64,000 nt of DNA from contig JBMYKD010000005.1 of NCBI GenBank assembly GCA_049595035.1, positions 1 to 64,000 on the forward strand. Direction: 5' to 3'. Each line of letters begins with the position of its first letter. Positions within the stretch are counted from its first letter, which is position 1. Shown here piece by piece: positions 42,661 to 52,564 of this stretch. Source of the DNA: UBA12202 sp049595035 (GTDB taxonomy: Bacteria > Pseudomonadota > Alphaproteobacteria > Puniceispirillales > UBA1172). The translations under genes and the position numbers were made by a program. The notes beneath the pieces are model-generated. The model saw nothing but the letters and a program-made list of their open reading frames with translations, was not told where the DNA came from and ran no database searches.

Positions 42661-44931
42661 ATGAAATTCGTTTTGAGCAGATTAATTATCCTTTATTCCG
42701 TGGGCATGATGTTTGTGATGAATGTAGCCATTGCTCAGGCGCAAGACGTTACTATTTCCGAAATTGTCATTGAAGGAGCAAAGCGTGTTAGCCCTTCAAC
42801 CGTCAAATCCTATATGCCTGTGCAGGTGGGGGATGATATCTCACCTGTCGAATTGAACGGGATCATTACTTCTCTTTTTGCAACTGATCTATTTCATGAT
42901 GTGCAATTGCGTCTTGATAATGATCGATTGATTGTGACTGTGGATGAAAATCCTATCATCAACCGTGTCAATATCGAAGGTAATGACGTATTAAAAGACG
43001 AACAGCTTCTTGAAATCCTCAATATCAGACCAAGGCGGGTATTTACCCGCAATATTGCACTTGAAGGCAAGGCGACATTGATGGAAATCTATCGCCAGAG
43101 TGGGCGCTATGCCGCAAAAATTGAACCAAAAATCATTGAATTACCTGATAAAAGAGTTGATCTGGTGTTTGAAGTCAACGAAGGGCCATTGATTAAGATT
43201 AGCAAGATCAAATTCATTGGCAATCAACAATTCAGTGATCGGGCTTTGCGCAATATCATCGCATCAAGAGAACGCAAATGGTATATTTTTCTATCATCAA
43301 ACGATAAATATGACCCTGCGCGTCTGGCTCTGGATGAACAGAAGTTGCGCCAATTCTATTTACAGAATGGCTATGCCAATTTTTCCATTCTCCGGTCATC
43401 GGGTGAATTGCTGCCTGACCGAAGTGGCTTTGTTCTGACCTTTCACGTTGATGAAGGCAAACAATATACCGTGTCGGATGTTGTGATTAAATCTGAAATT
43501 GAAAGCGTCAATAACGATATCCTTCTAGCCGAATCTACCCTTAAGGTAGGTGACGTATATGATGTGCGTTACATGGATGATACCTTAACAAGAATCACGG
43601 ATAAACTAGGTGAGTTTGGATTTGCTTTTGTTAATGTCGAACCTGATTTTGACCTGGACGAAGAAAATGCCACATTGGCATTGACCATTAATGTTGATCG
43701 CTCAGAGCGCAATTTTGTGGAAGAAATCCGGATTGTTGCCAATGATAGAACGCTTGACCGTGTGATCAGGCGTCAATTTGAACTGGTAGAAGGCGATAGT
43801 TTTAACCAGCTTAAACTGACCAATTCTATTCGGAATATTCGTAATCTTGGATATTTTTCAAATGTAACCAGCCGGGTTTTGCCGGGGTCAAGTTCTGATC
43901 AATCTATTGTTGAGGTTGCGGTAGAAGAAACGGCAACCGGAAATTTCACGCTTGGGTTCGGCTATTCATCTGTTGATGAAGGGTCATTTCAGATTGGAAT
44001 AGAAGAAAGTAATTTTCTTGGTTCTGGGCGCGGGGTCAGGGCAAATATATCCGTTTCGGGCAGTAAATCTAATTTCAGGGCAGGGATCACAGAGCCATAT
44101 GTTTTTGACAGAAACCTTCGCGGTAGCTTTGATCTGTTCCGGGAAGAAGAAAAATATAGTGATGTCACACTGGAAAAGCAGGGTGTAGAAACCACCGTTG
44201 GGTTTAGTGCAAACAATAATTACTATCATAATTACGGTTATTTACTGGCTGAAACGCAAACCACAACAACGTCAACAACAGCACTATCAACCAGTGGTGA
44301 TGAAGGCGCGCAATTAATTTCTGAAATAAGCTATACTTTGCGTCAGGATAAAAGAGATAACCGTTTTGATCCAAGAGAAGGATATTATTGGCGTGCTTCA
44401 AACAGCATTGCCGGGATAGGCGGGGATGTTCAATATCTGAAATCAGTTCTGGAAGCACAGTATTTTATGCCATTTAATTTTAAGCGGTTTGTGATAGGTG
44501 TTGGAGGTGAAATTGGTGTTGTTGATGGACTGGGTGAAAATGTTTCGCGATCTAACCGCTTTGTCATAGGCGGTAAAACCGTGCGTGGCTTTGATCGTGA
44601 TGGCATCGGGCCGCGTGATGCTGGTGATGATTCCGTTGTTGGCGGTAATCAATATTATGCTGGCACGATTAACGTTATTTCGAGTTATGGGCTTGATCCA
44701 GACCTTGGCATGCGCTGGACGGTGTTCTATGATTTTGGGTCTTTATGGGGAACAGACTATCCGACAGGCGTTACCGGCGCCGATGATAATGATGTGCGTT
44801 CTTCTTTGGGATATGGATTATTCTGGGACACGGCCATTGGCCCGTTATCGTTCTTCTGGTCAATTCCGTTAACGGATCAGAGTTATGATAAAACGCAGGA
44901 ATTCCAGTTTAGTATCGGGGGCCATTTCTAA
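42661..44931 (+). CDS. bamA: Outer membrane assembly factor BamA
   Basis: A 756-residue outer-membrane protein. After a signal peptide (cleavage near AQA before QDVTISEIVIEG), five POTRA repeats span about 25-345, followed by a 16-strand barrel (350-756) ending in aromatic FSIGGHF. VRGF in GKTVRGFDRDGIGPR is the conserved L6 loop motif. The start at 42661 follows GGAG; the frame is open back to a TTG at 42646. It folds and inserts outer-membrane proteins; skp follows with a one-base overlap. Confidence 0.97.
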   Translation: MKFVLSRLIILYSVGMMFVMNVAIAQAQDVTISEIVIEGAKRVSPSTVKSYMPVQVGDDISPVELNGIITSLFATDLFHDVQLRLDNDRLIVTVDENPIINRVNIEGNDVLKDEQLLEILNIRPRRVFTRNIALEGKATLMEIYRQSGRYAAKIEPKIIELPDKRVDLVFEVNEGPLIKISKIKFIGNQQFSDRALRNIIASRERKWYIFLSSNDKYDPARLALDEQKLRQFYLQNGYANFSILRSSGELLPDRSGFVLTFHVDEGKQYTVSDVVIKSEIESVNNDILLAESTLKVGDVYDVRYMDDTLTRITDKLGEFGFAFVNVEPDFDLDEENATLALTINVDRSERNFVEEIRIVANDRTLDRVIRRQFELVEGDSFNQLKLTNSIRNIRNLGYFSNVTSRVLPGSSSDQSIVEVAVEETATGNFTLGFGYSSVDEGSFQIGIEESNFLGSGRGVRANISVSGSKSNFRAGITEPYVFDRNLRGSFDLFREEEKYSDVTLEKQGVETTVGFSANNNYYHNYGYLLAETQTTTTSTTALSTSGDEGAQLISEISYTLRQDKRDNRFDPREGYYWRASNSIAGIGGDVQYLKSVLEAQYFMPFNFKRFVIGVGGEIGVVDGLGENVSRSNRFVIGGKTVRGFDRDGIGPRDAGDDSVVGGNQYYAGTINVISSYGLDPDLGMRWTVFYDFGSLWGTDYPTGVTGADDNDVRSSLGYGLFWDTAIGPLSFFWSIPLTDQSYDKTQEFQFSIGGHF

Positions 44932-45533
44932 TGAGGCACGGGATAGTAAATCAGATGCGATATCTATGTGGAGTTATTCTGCTGGGGATGATCATATCTG
45001 GCATGGTATCCGCGGTCATGACGATGCCATCAATAGCGCAGGATACAGGGGAAAATCCTGTCAAAATTGCTGTCATAGATATTAATGGGGTGTTGGAACA
45101 ATCGATGGCTATCAAGAAAATCCGTGCTATCATTGATGAGGAAAATCAGAAATTCCTAGCCTCAACAGAAGAACAGCAACAAGCGCTTCGTTCGGAAGAA
45201 CAGGAATTAGAAGCGCAACGGCAAATTCTGGATGAAACCGAGTTTAATCGCCGGCTAAAGCAGTTTCAGGATAAGGTCGCATCATTACAGCAAAAACTGC
45301 AACGCCAAAGGCGGGAATTTGATTTATCCTTGCAACAGGCCAATGATCAGTTGCGAAAACTGCTTTATCAGATCATTGCCGATATTAGCAAAGAAAATGG
45401 CTATACGCTGGTGATACAGAAACAGAATGTTGTGCTTTATGATTTATCCATCGATATTTCTGACACGGCTTTGCTACGGTTGAATGAGCGAACAAAGGAT
45501 ATGACGGTTACCTTTACCAATAAGGATAATTAA
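44931..45533 (+). CDS. skp: OmpH/Skp periplasmic chaperone
   Basis: A 200-residue protein with an N-terminal signal anchor (LCGVILLGMIISGMVSAVM) cleaved or retained near residue 30. The mature part begins PVKIAVIDINGVLEQS, typical of Skp, and is followed by a long charged coiled coil (about 70-145, EEQQQALRSEEQELEAQR), then the second beta segment. Skp guides unfolded outer-membrane proteins to BamA, its upstream neighbour. It overlaps bamA and lpxD by one base each (TAATG). Confidence 0.9.
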   Translation: MRHGIVNQMRYLCGVILLGMIISGMVSAVMTMPSIAQDTGENPVKIAVIDINGVLEQSMAIKKIRAIIDEENQKFLASTEEQQQALRSEEQELEAQRQILDETEFNRRLKQFQDKVASLQQKLQRQRREFDLSLQQANDQLRKLLYQIIADISKENGYTLVIQKQNVVLYDLSIDISDTALLRLNERTKDMTVTFTNKDN

Positions 45534-46594
45534 TGACCGAACATAGCCCGCATATCAGATTATCAGATCATCCCATGTCAATTGCCGATGCGGTGGCATT
45601 AACATCTGGTGAATTATCCAGCGGATCGCCAGATCAGATGATCACCCATGCGACCACGCTGGAACATGCCAGTCATGGGGCAATATGTTTTGCAGAAAAT
45701 ACTAATGCTTTCCTCAGGCTTGCTGATGAACAGGGTGTGACCTGCCTTACCACGAAAGACACGCTGGATCACATTCCTGATGAAGCGAAAACAAGGCGGA
45801 AAAATCCGCCTGCTATTATCCTTGTTGATCGCCCCAAAGACCGTTTTGCCTATGTGATGGAACAGCTTTATCCAAAGGCTAAATCAACGGGATATATTCA
45901 TCCCATGTCATCAGTGGCATCAGACGCCATCATTGGTGATCATGTTCAGATTGACGCATTTGTTGAAATTGGCAGCAATGTCCGGATTGGTGACAATAGT
46001 ATCATCAAATCAGGCACGGTTATTGGTGATGATGTTATTATCGGCAAGCATGTTTTGGTTATGCCGCATGTGCATATCGAACATGCCGTTATCGGTGATC
46101 ATGTTCAGATTTGTTCCGGGTCAGTGATTGGGAATTACGGGTTCGGGATAAGCAGTGATGGCCGGAACCGGCTTGTTCCGCATATTGGTAAAGTGATCAT
46201 AGGGGATCATTCCCATATTGGTAGTTTGAACACTATTGATCGTGGCATGCTGGATGATACGGTTATTGGTCAGCATGTGATGACGGACAACCAGTGCCAC
46301 ATTGCGCATAATGTTCAAATTGGTAACGGGAACATTATCTGTGGTAAGGTAGGCATTGCCGGATCAGTTGTGATCGGCGAGCGAAATATTTTCGGCCCCG
46401 AAGTCGGGATTGCAAGTCATATAACCATAGGAGCTGGAAACCTGTTTGCAAGCCGGTCAGGCATTACAAAAGATATAGGCAATGGTCATGTTATGGGCGG
46501 GTTCCCTGCTGTTCCTATGGCTGATTATCGATTGCAGGTAGCGGGATTACGCCGATTGGCGCGTGAATTGAAATCTAAAGCTAGAAAGGAATAG
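45533..46594 (+). CDS. lpxD: UDP-3-O-acylglucosamine N-acyltransferase
   Basis: A 353-residue left-handed beta-helix acyltransferase, third step of lipid A synthesis. Many hexapeptide repeats (IGDHVQIDAFVEIGSNVRIG and others) span about 125-320, with the catalytic His in NQCHIAHNVQIG. The N-terminal uridine-binding domain has HATTLEHASHGAICFAEN-like features. It is followed by fabZ 2 bases later. Confidence 0.96.
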   Translation: MTEHSPHIRLSDHPMSIADAVALTSGELSSGSPDQMITHATTLEHASHGAICFAENTNAFLRLADEQGVTCLTTKDTLDHIPDEAKTRRKNPPAIILVDRPKDRFAYVMEQLYPKAKSTGYIHPMSSVASDAIIGDHVQIDAFVEIGSNVRIGDNSIIKSGTVIGDDVIIGKHVLVMPHVHIEHAVIGDHVQICSGSVIGNYGFGISSDGRNRLVPHIGKVIIGDHSHIGSLNTIDRGMLDDTVIGQHVMTDNQCHIAHNVQIGNGNIICGKVGIAGSVVIGERNIFGPEVGIASHITIGAGNLFASRSGITKDIGNGHVMGGFPAVPMADYRLQVAGLRRLARELKSKARKE

Positions 46595-46596
46595 TT

Positions 46597-47058
46597 ATGT
46601 CTGCTGATGAAATGATATTGCACCATCATGATATTTTGAAACTGATTCCCCATCGTCATCCGTTTTTGCTGATTGATAGAGTCAGGATCATTGACCCCGG
46701 TGTAGCCGCGATTGGTATCAAGGCCATTACCAGCACCGAGCCACATTTATCAGGCCATTTTCCGGGGCATCCCATTATGCCGGGGGTGCTGATCATAGAA
46801 GCCATGGCACAGACCGCAGGCGTTATGGTCGCCCATGAAGAAAAATCTGATCTGGAAGATGATATGCATGTTTATTTCACCACGATTGAAAACGCCCGCT
46901 TCCGCGCCCCGTCACGTCCGGGTGATCTGTTGGAATGCCATGTCAGACGCACGGGCGGCAGATCAACACTACATAAATTCGAAGCCGAAGCGATTAATGA
47001 TGGAAAAAAAGTAGCCTCTGCTAGTTTTTCGGCCATGCTGGTTGAGCCCGGAAAATAG
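46597..47058 (+). CDS. fabZ: 3-hydroxyacyl-ACP dehydratase
   Basis: A 153-residue hot-dog fold dehydratase of fatty-acid elongation. The active site is H54 in GHFPGHPIMPGV and E68 in IIEAMAQTAGV; IPHRHPFLLIDRV is the family start. It lies between lpxD and lpxA, which compete with it for 3-hydroxyacyl-ACP, so co-transcription may balance membrane lipid and lipid A supply. Confidence 0.97.
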   Translation: MSADEMILHHHDILKLIPHRHPFLLIDRVRIIDPGVAAIGIKAITSTEPHLSGHFPGHPIMPGVLIIEAMAQTAGVMVAHEEKSDLEDDMHVYFTTIENARFRAPSRPGDLLECHVRRTGGRSTLHKFEAEAINDGKKVASASFSAMLVEPGK

Positions 47059-47066
47059 AGATACCC

Positions 47067-47870
47067 ATGCCATCCTATATTCATCCTACTGCCATTATTG
47101 CTGATGGTGCTGAAATTGGTGAAAACATTTCTATCGGTGCGTTCTGTTCTATCGGTGAACATGTTCGTATCGGTGATCATTGTGTTCTTCACCCGTCTGT
47201 TATTATTGATGGCCATACGGAAATAGGGGCAAGTAATCAGATATTTTCCTATGCGGTTCTTGGTATGGCCCCCCAGCATTTACGTTATGAAGGTGAAGCC
47301 TCAACACTGGTCATAGGTGACCATAATCTGATCAGGGAGCATGTGACCATGCATCCGGGAACAGCAGTCGGTGATATGACAACGCAAATTGGTTCGCATG
47401 GAATGTTTATGGTCGGCTCACATATCGGGCATGATAGTGTCATCGGTGATCATGTTATTATGGCCAATCATGTTCAGATTGGCGGTCATGTTCATATTGG
47501 TGAACGGTGCTATATCGGGGCTATGGTTGGTGTTCATCCATTTGTTCGTGTTGGTAAAAATACGATCATAGGGGGCATGTCAAAAGTAGAACATGACGTG
47601 ATCCCATTTAGCAGGGTTGATGGTAATAAATGCTATCTGGATGGAATCAATGTGATCGGGCTTGAACGAAGTGGATATAGTCGGGAAAGCATCAGGCAGA
47701 TTCGTGCCGCATTCAAAGATTTATTCAGGGGTGAGGGCAGTTTCGATGATCGTGTTGCCCGCGCACATAATACTTATGCTGGTGATAAGGACGTTAAGGT
47801 TATGCTGGATTTTATCACCGCAAGCGAAAAGAGACCCATCATGCAGGTCAATCGAAATGGGAAATCCTGA
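47067..47870 (+). CDS. lpxA: UDP-N-acetylglucosamine acyltransferase
   Basis: A 267-residue left-handed beta-helix enzyme catalysing the first step of lipid A synthesis. Hexapeptide repeats start at IHPTAIIADGAEIGENISIG; the catalytic His lies in IREHVTMHPGT, and the C-terminal helical part includes IRQIRAAFKDLFRGEG. It overlaps lpxI by 14 bases. Confidence 0.97.
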   Translation: MPSYIHPTAIIADGAEIGENISIGAFCSIGEHVRIGDHCVLHPSVIIDGHTEIGASNQIFSYAVLGMAPQHLRYEGEASTLVIGDHNLIREHVTMHPGTAVGDMTTQIGSHGMFMVGSHIGHDSVIGDHVIMANHVQIGGHVHIGERCYIGAMVGVHPFVRVGKNTIIGGMSKVEHDVIPFSRVDGNKCYLDGINVIGLERSGYSRESIRQIRAAFKDLFRGEGSFDDRVARAHNTYAGDKDVKVMLDFITASEKRPIMQVNRNGKS

Positions 47871-48672
47871 TAACATCATTGGTATCCTTGCGGCGGCAGG
47901 TGATATGCCAGTTATCCTGACCAGCCAATTGCGGGCTAGTGGATATACGCCATTTGTAATTGCTATTGATGGTATGGCTGATGCTGTCCTACCCATGGCT
48001 GATATTACCATCAGATTAGGGGCGGCCAGTCGAATTATCACGGCTTTCAAAGATGCTGGCTGCCGGCAGATCATCATGACTGGAAAATTCATCAGACCAA
48101 GTTTGATGCAAATCAAGCCTGATCTGACAGGTGCCAAACTGGCATTTAAAGCCCTATCAACAAGTGATAATAATGCTCTTCAACTGATTGCAGACTTCCT
48201 TGCTGGTTATGATCTTCATATGGCTGACCTTCATCAGATTCTTCCCGATATATTTGCTTCGGCAGGTGTGATAGCCGGAAAAGCGCCAACCAAGAAACAA
48301 CAAGCCAGTATAGAAAAGGCCGTGGCTGTTCTTGATGCTCTGGGGGATTGTGATGTAGGGCAGGCTGTCATTGTTCAGCAGCAACGTGTTCTGGCGATAG
48401 AGGCCGCAGAGGGGACAAACGCTATGATATGTCGGGCAGGGGATTATATGTCACCGGATTTTCTGCCGCCTATTCTGGTTAAAATGTCCAAACATGGACA
48501 GAATAAACGTCTTGATCCACCGGTTATAGGAACAGAAACCCTGACGCTGGCAGCTGAAAACGGGGTGACAATGGTTGTGGTTGAAGCAGGCGGTGTTATT
48601 CTGGCTGATCGGGATGAATGCCTGGCAACAGCCAGGCGACTAAAGATGTCGCTATTCGGCTTGACGGGGTGA
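47857..48672 (+). CDS. lpxI: UDP-2,3-diacylglucosamine pyrophosphatase LpxI
   Basis: A 271-residue DUF1009 protein that hydrolyses UDP-diacylglucosamine to lipid X, the role LpxH plays in gammaproteobacteria. It begins NIIGILAAAGDMPVILTSQL, and contains AAEGTNAMICRAGDY (nucleotide region) and PVIGTETLTLAAENGVTMVVVEAGG. The start at 47857 lies inside the lpxA end; longer frames would read through lpxA. It overlaps lpxB by four bases. Confidence 0.93.
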   Translation: MGNPDNIIGILAAAGDMPVILTSQLRASGYTPFVIAIDGMADAVLPMADITIRLGAASRIITAFKDAGCRQIIMTGKFIRPSLMQIKPDLTGAKLAFKALSTSDNNALQLIADFLAGYDLHMADLHQILPDIFASAGVIAGKAPTKKQQASIEKAVAVLDALGDCDVGQAVIVQQQRVLAIEAAEGTNAMICRAGDYMSPDFLPPILVKMSKHGQNKRLDPPVIGTETLTLAAENGVTMVVVEAGGVILADRDECLATARRLKMSLFGLTG

Positions 48673-49829
48673 ATGTGGCTTATCAATGTTTTATTCTGGC
48701 AGGTGAGCCATCAGCAGACCGGTTAGGTAAATCGGTGATGGAAGCCTTGCGGGATAAGGTCCGTTTTTTTGGTGTCGGCGGGGATGATATGATAGCCGAA
48801 GGGCTGGATAGCATTGCCCCATCACATGAGTTTACCATTATCGGAATGACGCAGATATTAAAAGCAATCCCGCGCCTATCCCGACTGGCAGATCATTTGA
48901 TTGATGAAATTATCAGACGTCGTCCAGATGCTATCGTGACCATTGATAGCAAGGGGTTTTCCTTGCGGTTTGCCAAGCGGCTTAAAAAACGGATGGCAAA
49001 ACATGGCTGGCACGCCCCGATCATTCATCTGGTTGCCCCAACCGTATGGTGCTGGGGTAAGTGGCGGACCAAACCTTTTGCTACCGTGATGGATAAACTG
49101 TTATGCCTTTTTCCTTTTGAACCACCCTATTTTACCCCATATGGTGGGGTAGCTGAATATGTGGGTCATCCCTTGTTTGAGCGGGATATTCCAGCGAAAG
49201 CCACTGCGCGTAACGTTTTAAAAATAAGTCCGGACACCAATGTTCTTGTGCTATTGCCCGGCAGCCGCAAGAGTGAGATCAAACAGCTGATGCCAGTCAT
49301 GCTAGAAGCCCAGCAACAGCTGAAAGCCCTTTATCCTGATCTTACGACGATTTTACCGGTATCATCGCATGTTGCCCCCAGAATAAAAGAGATGTTGGGT
49401 GACCACAAAGATATCAGATGTGTGGCGGGTGACAGCCAGACCATGACAGCATTAGCCGCCGGTGATGTCGGCATTATCTGTTCAGGCACTGTGACGTTAG
49501 AAGCGGCAATGACGGGATTACAGGGGGTTGTGGTCTATAAACCAGACTGGTTTTCCATGTTTATAGGCTGGCTGCTGGCTGATCTGGATCAGATTGTTCT
49601 AGCTAATGTTGTTACAAAATCAACACTTTACCCATTACTTCTTTGGCGGAAGGTAACGGCTAAGGCACTTGTTGATGCGGTGATAAACGGCTTTGCGCAT
49701 CCTGACCAAGGACAGAAAATCCATCAGTCGATGCAAAAAGTCATAGCAAGACGTGGTGACCAGAGTTTCGGCACCTCAGCGGCGCAGGCTATTTTGTCCA
49801 GCTTGTCCGATAGCAAAACCGGCGATTAA
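48669..49829 (+). CDS. lpxB: Lipid-A-disaccharide synthase
   Basis: About 386 residues, GT19 glycosyltransferase joining UDP-diacylglucosamine with lipid X. It shows FILAGEPSADRLGKSVMEAL at the start, IDSKGFSLRFAKRLKK, HLVAPTVWCWGKWR, LPGSRKSEIKQLMPV and SGTVTLEAAMTGLQGVVVYK. No ATG fits; a GTG at 48669 overlapping the lpxI stop (GTGA) is chosen, with another GTG at 48675 as alternative. The gene is convergent with gltA and overlaps it by 4 bases. Confidence 0.92.
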   Translation: MNVAYQCFILAGEPSADRLGKSVMEALRDKVRFFGVGGDDMIAEGLDSIAPSHEFTIIGMTQILKAIPRLSRLADHLIDEIIRRRPDAIVTIDSKGFSLRFAKRLKKRMAKHGWHAPIIHLVAPTVWCWGKWRTKPFATVMDKLLCLFPFEPPYFTPYGGVAEYVGHPLFERDIPAKATARNVLKISPDTNVLVLLPGSRKSEIKQLMPVMLEAQQQLKALYPDLTTILPVSSHVAPRIKEMLGDHKDIRCVAGDSQTMTALAAGDVGIICSGTVTLEAAMTGLQGVVVYKPDWFSMFIGWLLADLDQIVLANVVTKSTLYPLLLWRKVTAKALVDAVINGFAHPDQGQKIHQSMQKVIARRGDQSFGTSAAQAILSSLSDSKTGD

Positions 49830-51124
49830 TCTCTGTCTGAAATGGATGTATAAGATTTAGGTTCAGGGCCGGTATAAAGTTGGCGTGGACGACCAATGCG
49901 CTGCATAGGGTCTTCGATCATTTCTTTCCATTGGGATACCCAGCCGACTGTTCGTGCGACGGCAAATAATACGGTAAACATTGAGGTAGGGAACCCCATA
50001 GCTTTCAGGATAATGCCAGAGTAAAAATCAACATTTGGATATAACTTTTTCTCAATGAAGTAGCTGTCTTTGAGAGCAATTTCTTCAAGCTCAAGTGCAA
50101 TGGCAAGCAGAGGATCATTCTGAATACCAAGTTGGTTAAGCACTTTATGACATTCTTCACGCATGACTTTGGCGCGAGGATCAAAGTTTTTATAAACCCT
50201 ATGCCCAAATCCAAATAGACGGAAGGGGTCATTTTTATCACGGGCACGATTAATATATTCGGGTATGTTCGATGGGTCGCCAATTTCAGCCAGCATATCG
50301 AGAACGGCTTCGTTAGCGCCGCCATGTGCAGGCCCCCATAGCGCAGCTATTCCGGCCGCAATACAGGCAAAGGGATTGGCGCCAGATGATCCGGCAAGCC
50401 GGACAGTTGAGGTAGAGGCATTTTGTTCATGGTCTGCATGAAGAATAAGGATTTTATCCATAGCCGAGGCCAGAACCGGATTGATAACATAATCTTCGGT
50501 CGGAACAGCAAAACACATATGCAGGAAATTTTCAGCATAGGTCAGGTTATTTTTGGGATAGTTGAAAGGTTGACCATTAGAGTATTTAAATGCCATCGCG
50601 GCCAATGTAGGCATTTTTGCAATCAGCCGCCGTGATGCCACCATGCGCTGAATGGGATCACTGATATCGGTAGAATCATGATAGAAAGCAGATAACGCCC
50701 CTGTCACCCCGCATAGGATTGCCATGGGATGGGCATCCCGCCGAAAGCCACGGAAAAAGCTGTTAATCTGTTCATGGACCATCGTGTGATGGGTAATGGC
50801 ATGATCAAATTCATCTTTTTCGTCACGGTTGGGCAAATTGCCATGTAACAATAGATAGCAGACTTCCAGAAAATCACTTTTTTCTGCCAATTCATCAATG
50901 CTGTATCCGCCATGCATTAACTGGCCTTTATCACCATCGATATAGGTTAGTCGTGATTTACATGACGCAGTAGCCATGAAACCCGGATCAAATGTAAAAT
51001 ATCCCAGTTCGGTTTGCAGCTTTCTTATGTCAATGACAGGGTTGCCGACAGTACCTTCCATGACGGGAAGTTCTATGGTTTTGTTTGTTTCACTGTCTGT
51101 AACCGTTACTATTCTGTTTTTCAT
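49826..51124 (-). CDS. gltA: Citrate synthase, type II
   Basis: A 432-residue enzyme that makes citrate from oxaloacetate and acetyl-CoA. Active-site residues lie in LHADHEQNASTSTVR, GFGHRVYKNFDPRA and NVDFYSGIILKAMG. The N-terminal beta extension (about 1-60) marks the Gram-negative hexameric type, often inhibited by NADH. It lies between lpxB and gltX, as in many alphaproteobacteria. Confidence 0.97.
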   Translation of the reverse strand: MKNRIVTVTDSETNKTIELPVMEGTVGNPVIDIRKLQTELGYFTFDPGFMATASCKSRLTYIDGDKGQLMHGGYSIDELAEKSDFLEVCYLLLHGNLPNRDEKDEFDHAITHHTMVHEQINSFFRGFRRDAHPMAILCGVTGALSAFYHDSTDISDPIQRMVASRRLIAKMPTLAAMAFKYSNGQPFNYPKNNLTYAENFLHMCFAVPTEDYVINPVLASAMDKILILHADHEQNASTSTVRLAGSSGANPFACIAAGIAALWGPAHGGANEAVLDMLAEIGDPSNIPEYINRARDKNDPFRLFGFGHRVYKNFDPRAKVMREECHKVLNQLGIQNDPLLAIALELEEIALKDSYFIEKKLYPNVDFYSGIILKAMGFPTSMFTVLFAVARTVGWVSQWKEMIEDPMQRIGRPRQLYTGPEPKSYTSISDRD

Positions 51125-51172
51125 TATATTAAACCAAAGGTTAGGGATTTATATGCAGTATGATTATATAAC

Positions 51173-52549
51173 CTAGATCGACTTATTGCAAACATTGTCG
51201 AGGCGGATAACAATTTGTTTCTGTCCTAAAATGGTTAATAGCAGGGCAATATCTGGTGCCTGACGTTTTCCTGTCAACGCAACCCTTAGCCCCGGGCCGA
51301 CATCACGCATCTTTAATCCCTGTTTGGTCAGCCAGTCTGAAAACCATGTTTTCACTTGATCAAGATGGTTAAGTCCTTCCGGATAATCTCTAGCCAAGCG
51401 TTGGAGCCGTTCCAGCATATCAGCATCCAGTAATGGCTTGGCATCGTCATCAATGGCTGGCGGTGAGGAAATAAGGGCAAAATGAGCCATTTCAGATAAA
51501 TCGGTTATCAGATTTGCCCGTTCTTTCAGGGCAGGCACCAGTTGGCGGAGTCTGGTTTCAACATCATCTGATAATGGTTCGGGGGCAATCAGACGAATAA
51601 CATCTTCATCTGGCATCTGTGCTATATACTGGCTGTTCAGGGCAGTGAGTTTATCAGAATCAAAGCGGGCAGGTGATTTTCCAATACCGCCAAGATCAAA
51701 CCATTCTATGGCCTGATCACGGCTAATCATTTCATCATCACCATGACTCCACCCTAGCCGCAACAGATAATTATTTACCGCTTCGGGCAGGAACCCCATA
51801 TCTCGATAGGCTGTTACAGAAAGGGCACCGTGGCGTTTGGATAATTTGGCACCATCTGCCCCGTGGATAAGCGGGATATGAGCATAAACCGGTTGTGGCC
51901 AGTCCATCGCCGCAATAATTTTCTGTTGCCGGAACGCATTATTGAGATGATCATCACCACGAATAATGTGCGTCACCCCCATATCATGGTCATCCACCAC
52001 CACCGCCAGCATATAGGTCGGGGTGCCATCGCTACGCAACATGACCAGATCATCCAGCTGTTGGTGCTGTACCGTCACCTCACCCTGTACCGCATCGGGA
52101 ATGGTGGTTGAGCCGCTTTCAGGCATTTTCAGTCGCACGACATATGGCGCGTCAGGTGCTTCTGCTGCTGTCTTTTCACGCCATGGCGAGCGGATAGGAT
52201 AGCCAATTTTTCTTGCTTCCTCACGCATCTGGGATAATTCTTCCGGGGTGAGGTAGCAGCGATAGGCGAGCCCTTTTTCCAGCAATTGATGGGCAATATC
52301 CGCGTGCCTTTCCATACGGCTGAACTGATATACGGGGTCTTGGTCACCAGCCAGATCAAGCCAGTTCAAGCCATCATGAATAGCGGCAATGGCCTCATCG
52401 GTTGATCGTGCGCGGTCGGTATCTTCTACCCTCAGCAGATAGGTGCCGCCGTGATGTCGTGCAAACAGATAATTGAATAATGCCGTCCGTGCGCCACCGA
52501 TATGAAGAAATCCTGTTGGTGAAGGGGCAAATCGTGTGATCACGCTCAT
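51173..52549 (-). CDS. gltX: Glutamyl-tRNA synthetase
   Basis: A 458-residue class I synthetase. The HIGH motif appears in PSPTGFLHIGGARTALFNYLF-type sequence at residues 8-28, and the KMSKS loop as AKLSKRHGA near 240. Alphaproteobacteria often carry two GltX paralogues, one acting on Gln-tRNA; which this is cannot be decided here. It starts 15 bases from divergent comEC, so both promoters must overlap coding sequence. Confidence 0.94.
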   Translation of the reverse strand: MSVITRFAPSPTGFLHIGGARTALFNYLFARHHGGTYLLRVEDTDRARSTDEAIAAIHDGLNWLDLAGDQDPVYQFSRMERHADIAHQLLEKGLAYRCYLTPEELSQMREEARKIGYPIRSPWREKTAAEAPDAPYVVRLKMPESGSTTIPDAVQGEVTVQHQQLDDLVMLRSDGTPTYMLAVVVDDHDMGVTHIIRGDDHLNNAFRQQKIIAAMDWPQPVYAHIPLIHGADGAKLSKRHGALSVTAYRDMGFLPEAVNNYLLRLGWSHGDDEMISRDQAIEWFDLGGIGKSPARFDSDKLTALNSQYIAQMPDEDVIRLIAPEPLSDDVETRLRQLVPALKERANLITDLSEMAHFALISSPPAIDDDAKPLLDADMLERLQRLARDYPEGLNHLDQVKTWFSDWLTKQGLKMRDVGPGLRVALTGKRQAPDIALLLTILGQKQIVIRLDNVCNKSI

Positions 52550-52564
52550 AAAATATTAACCTTT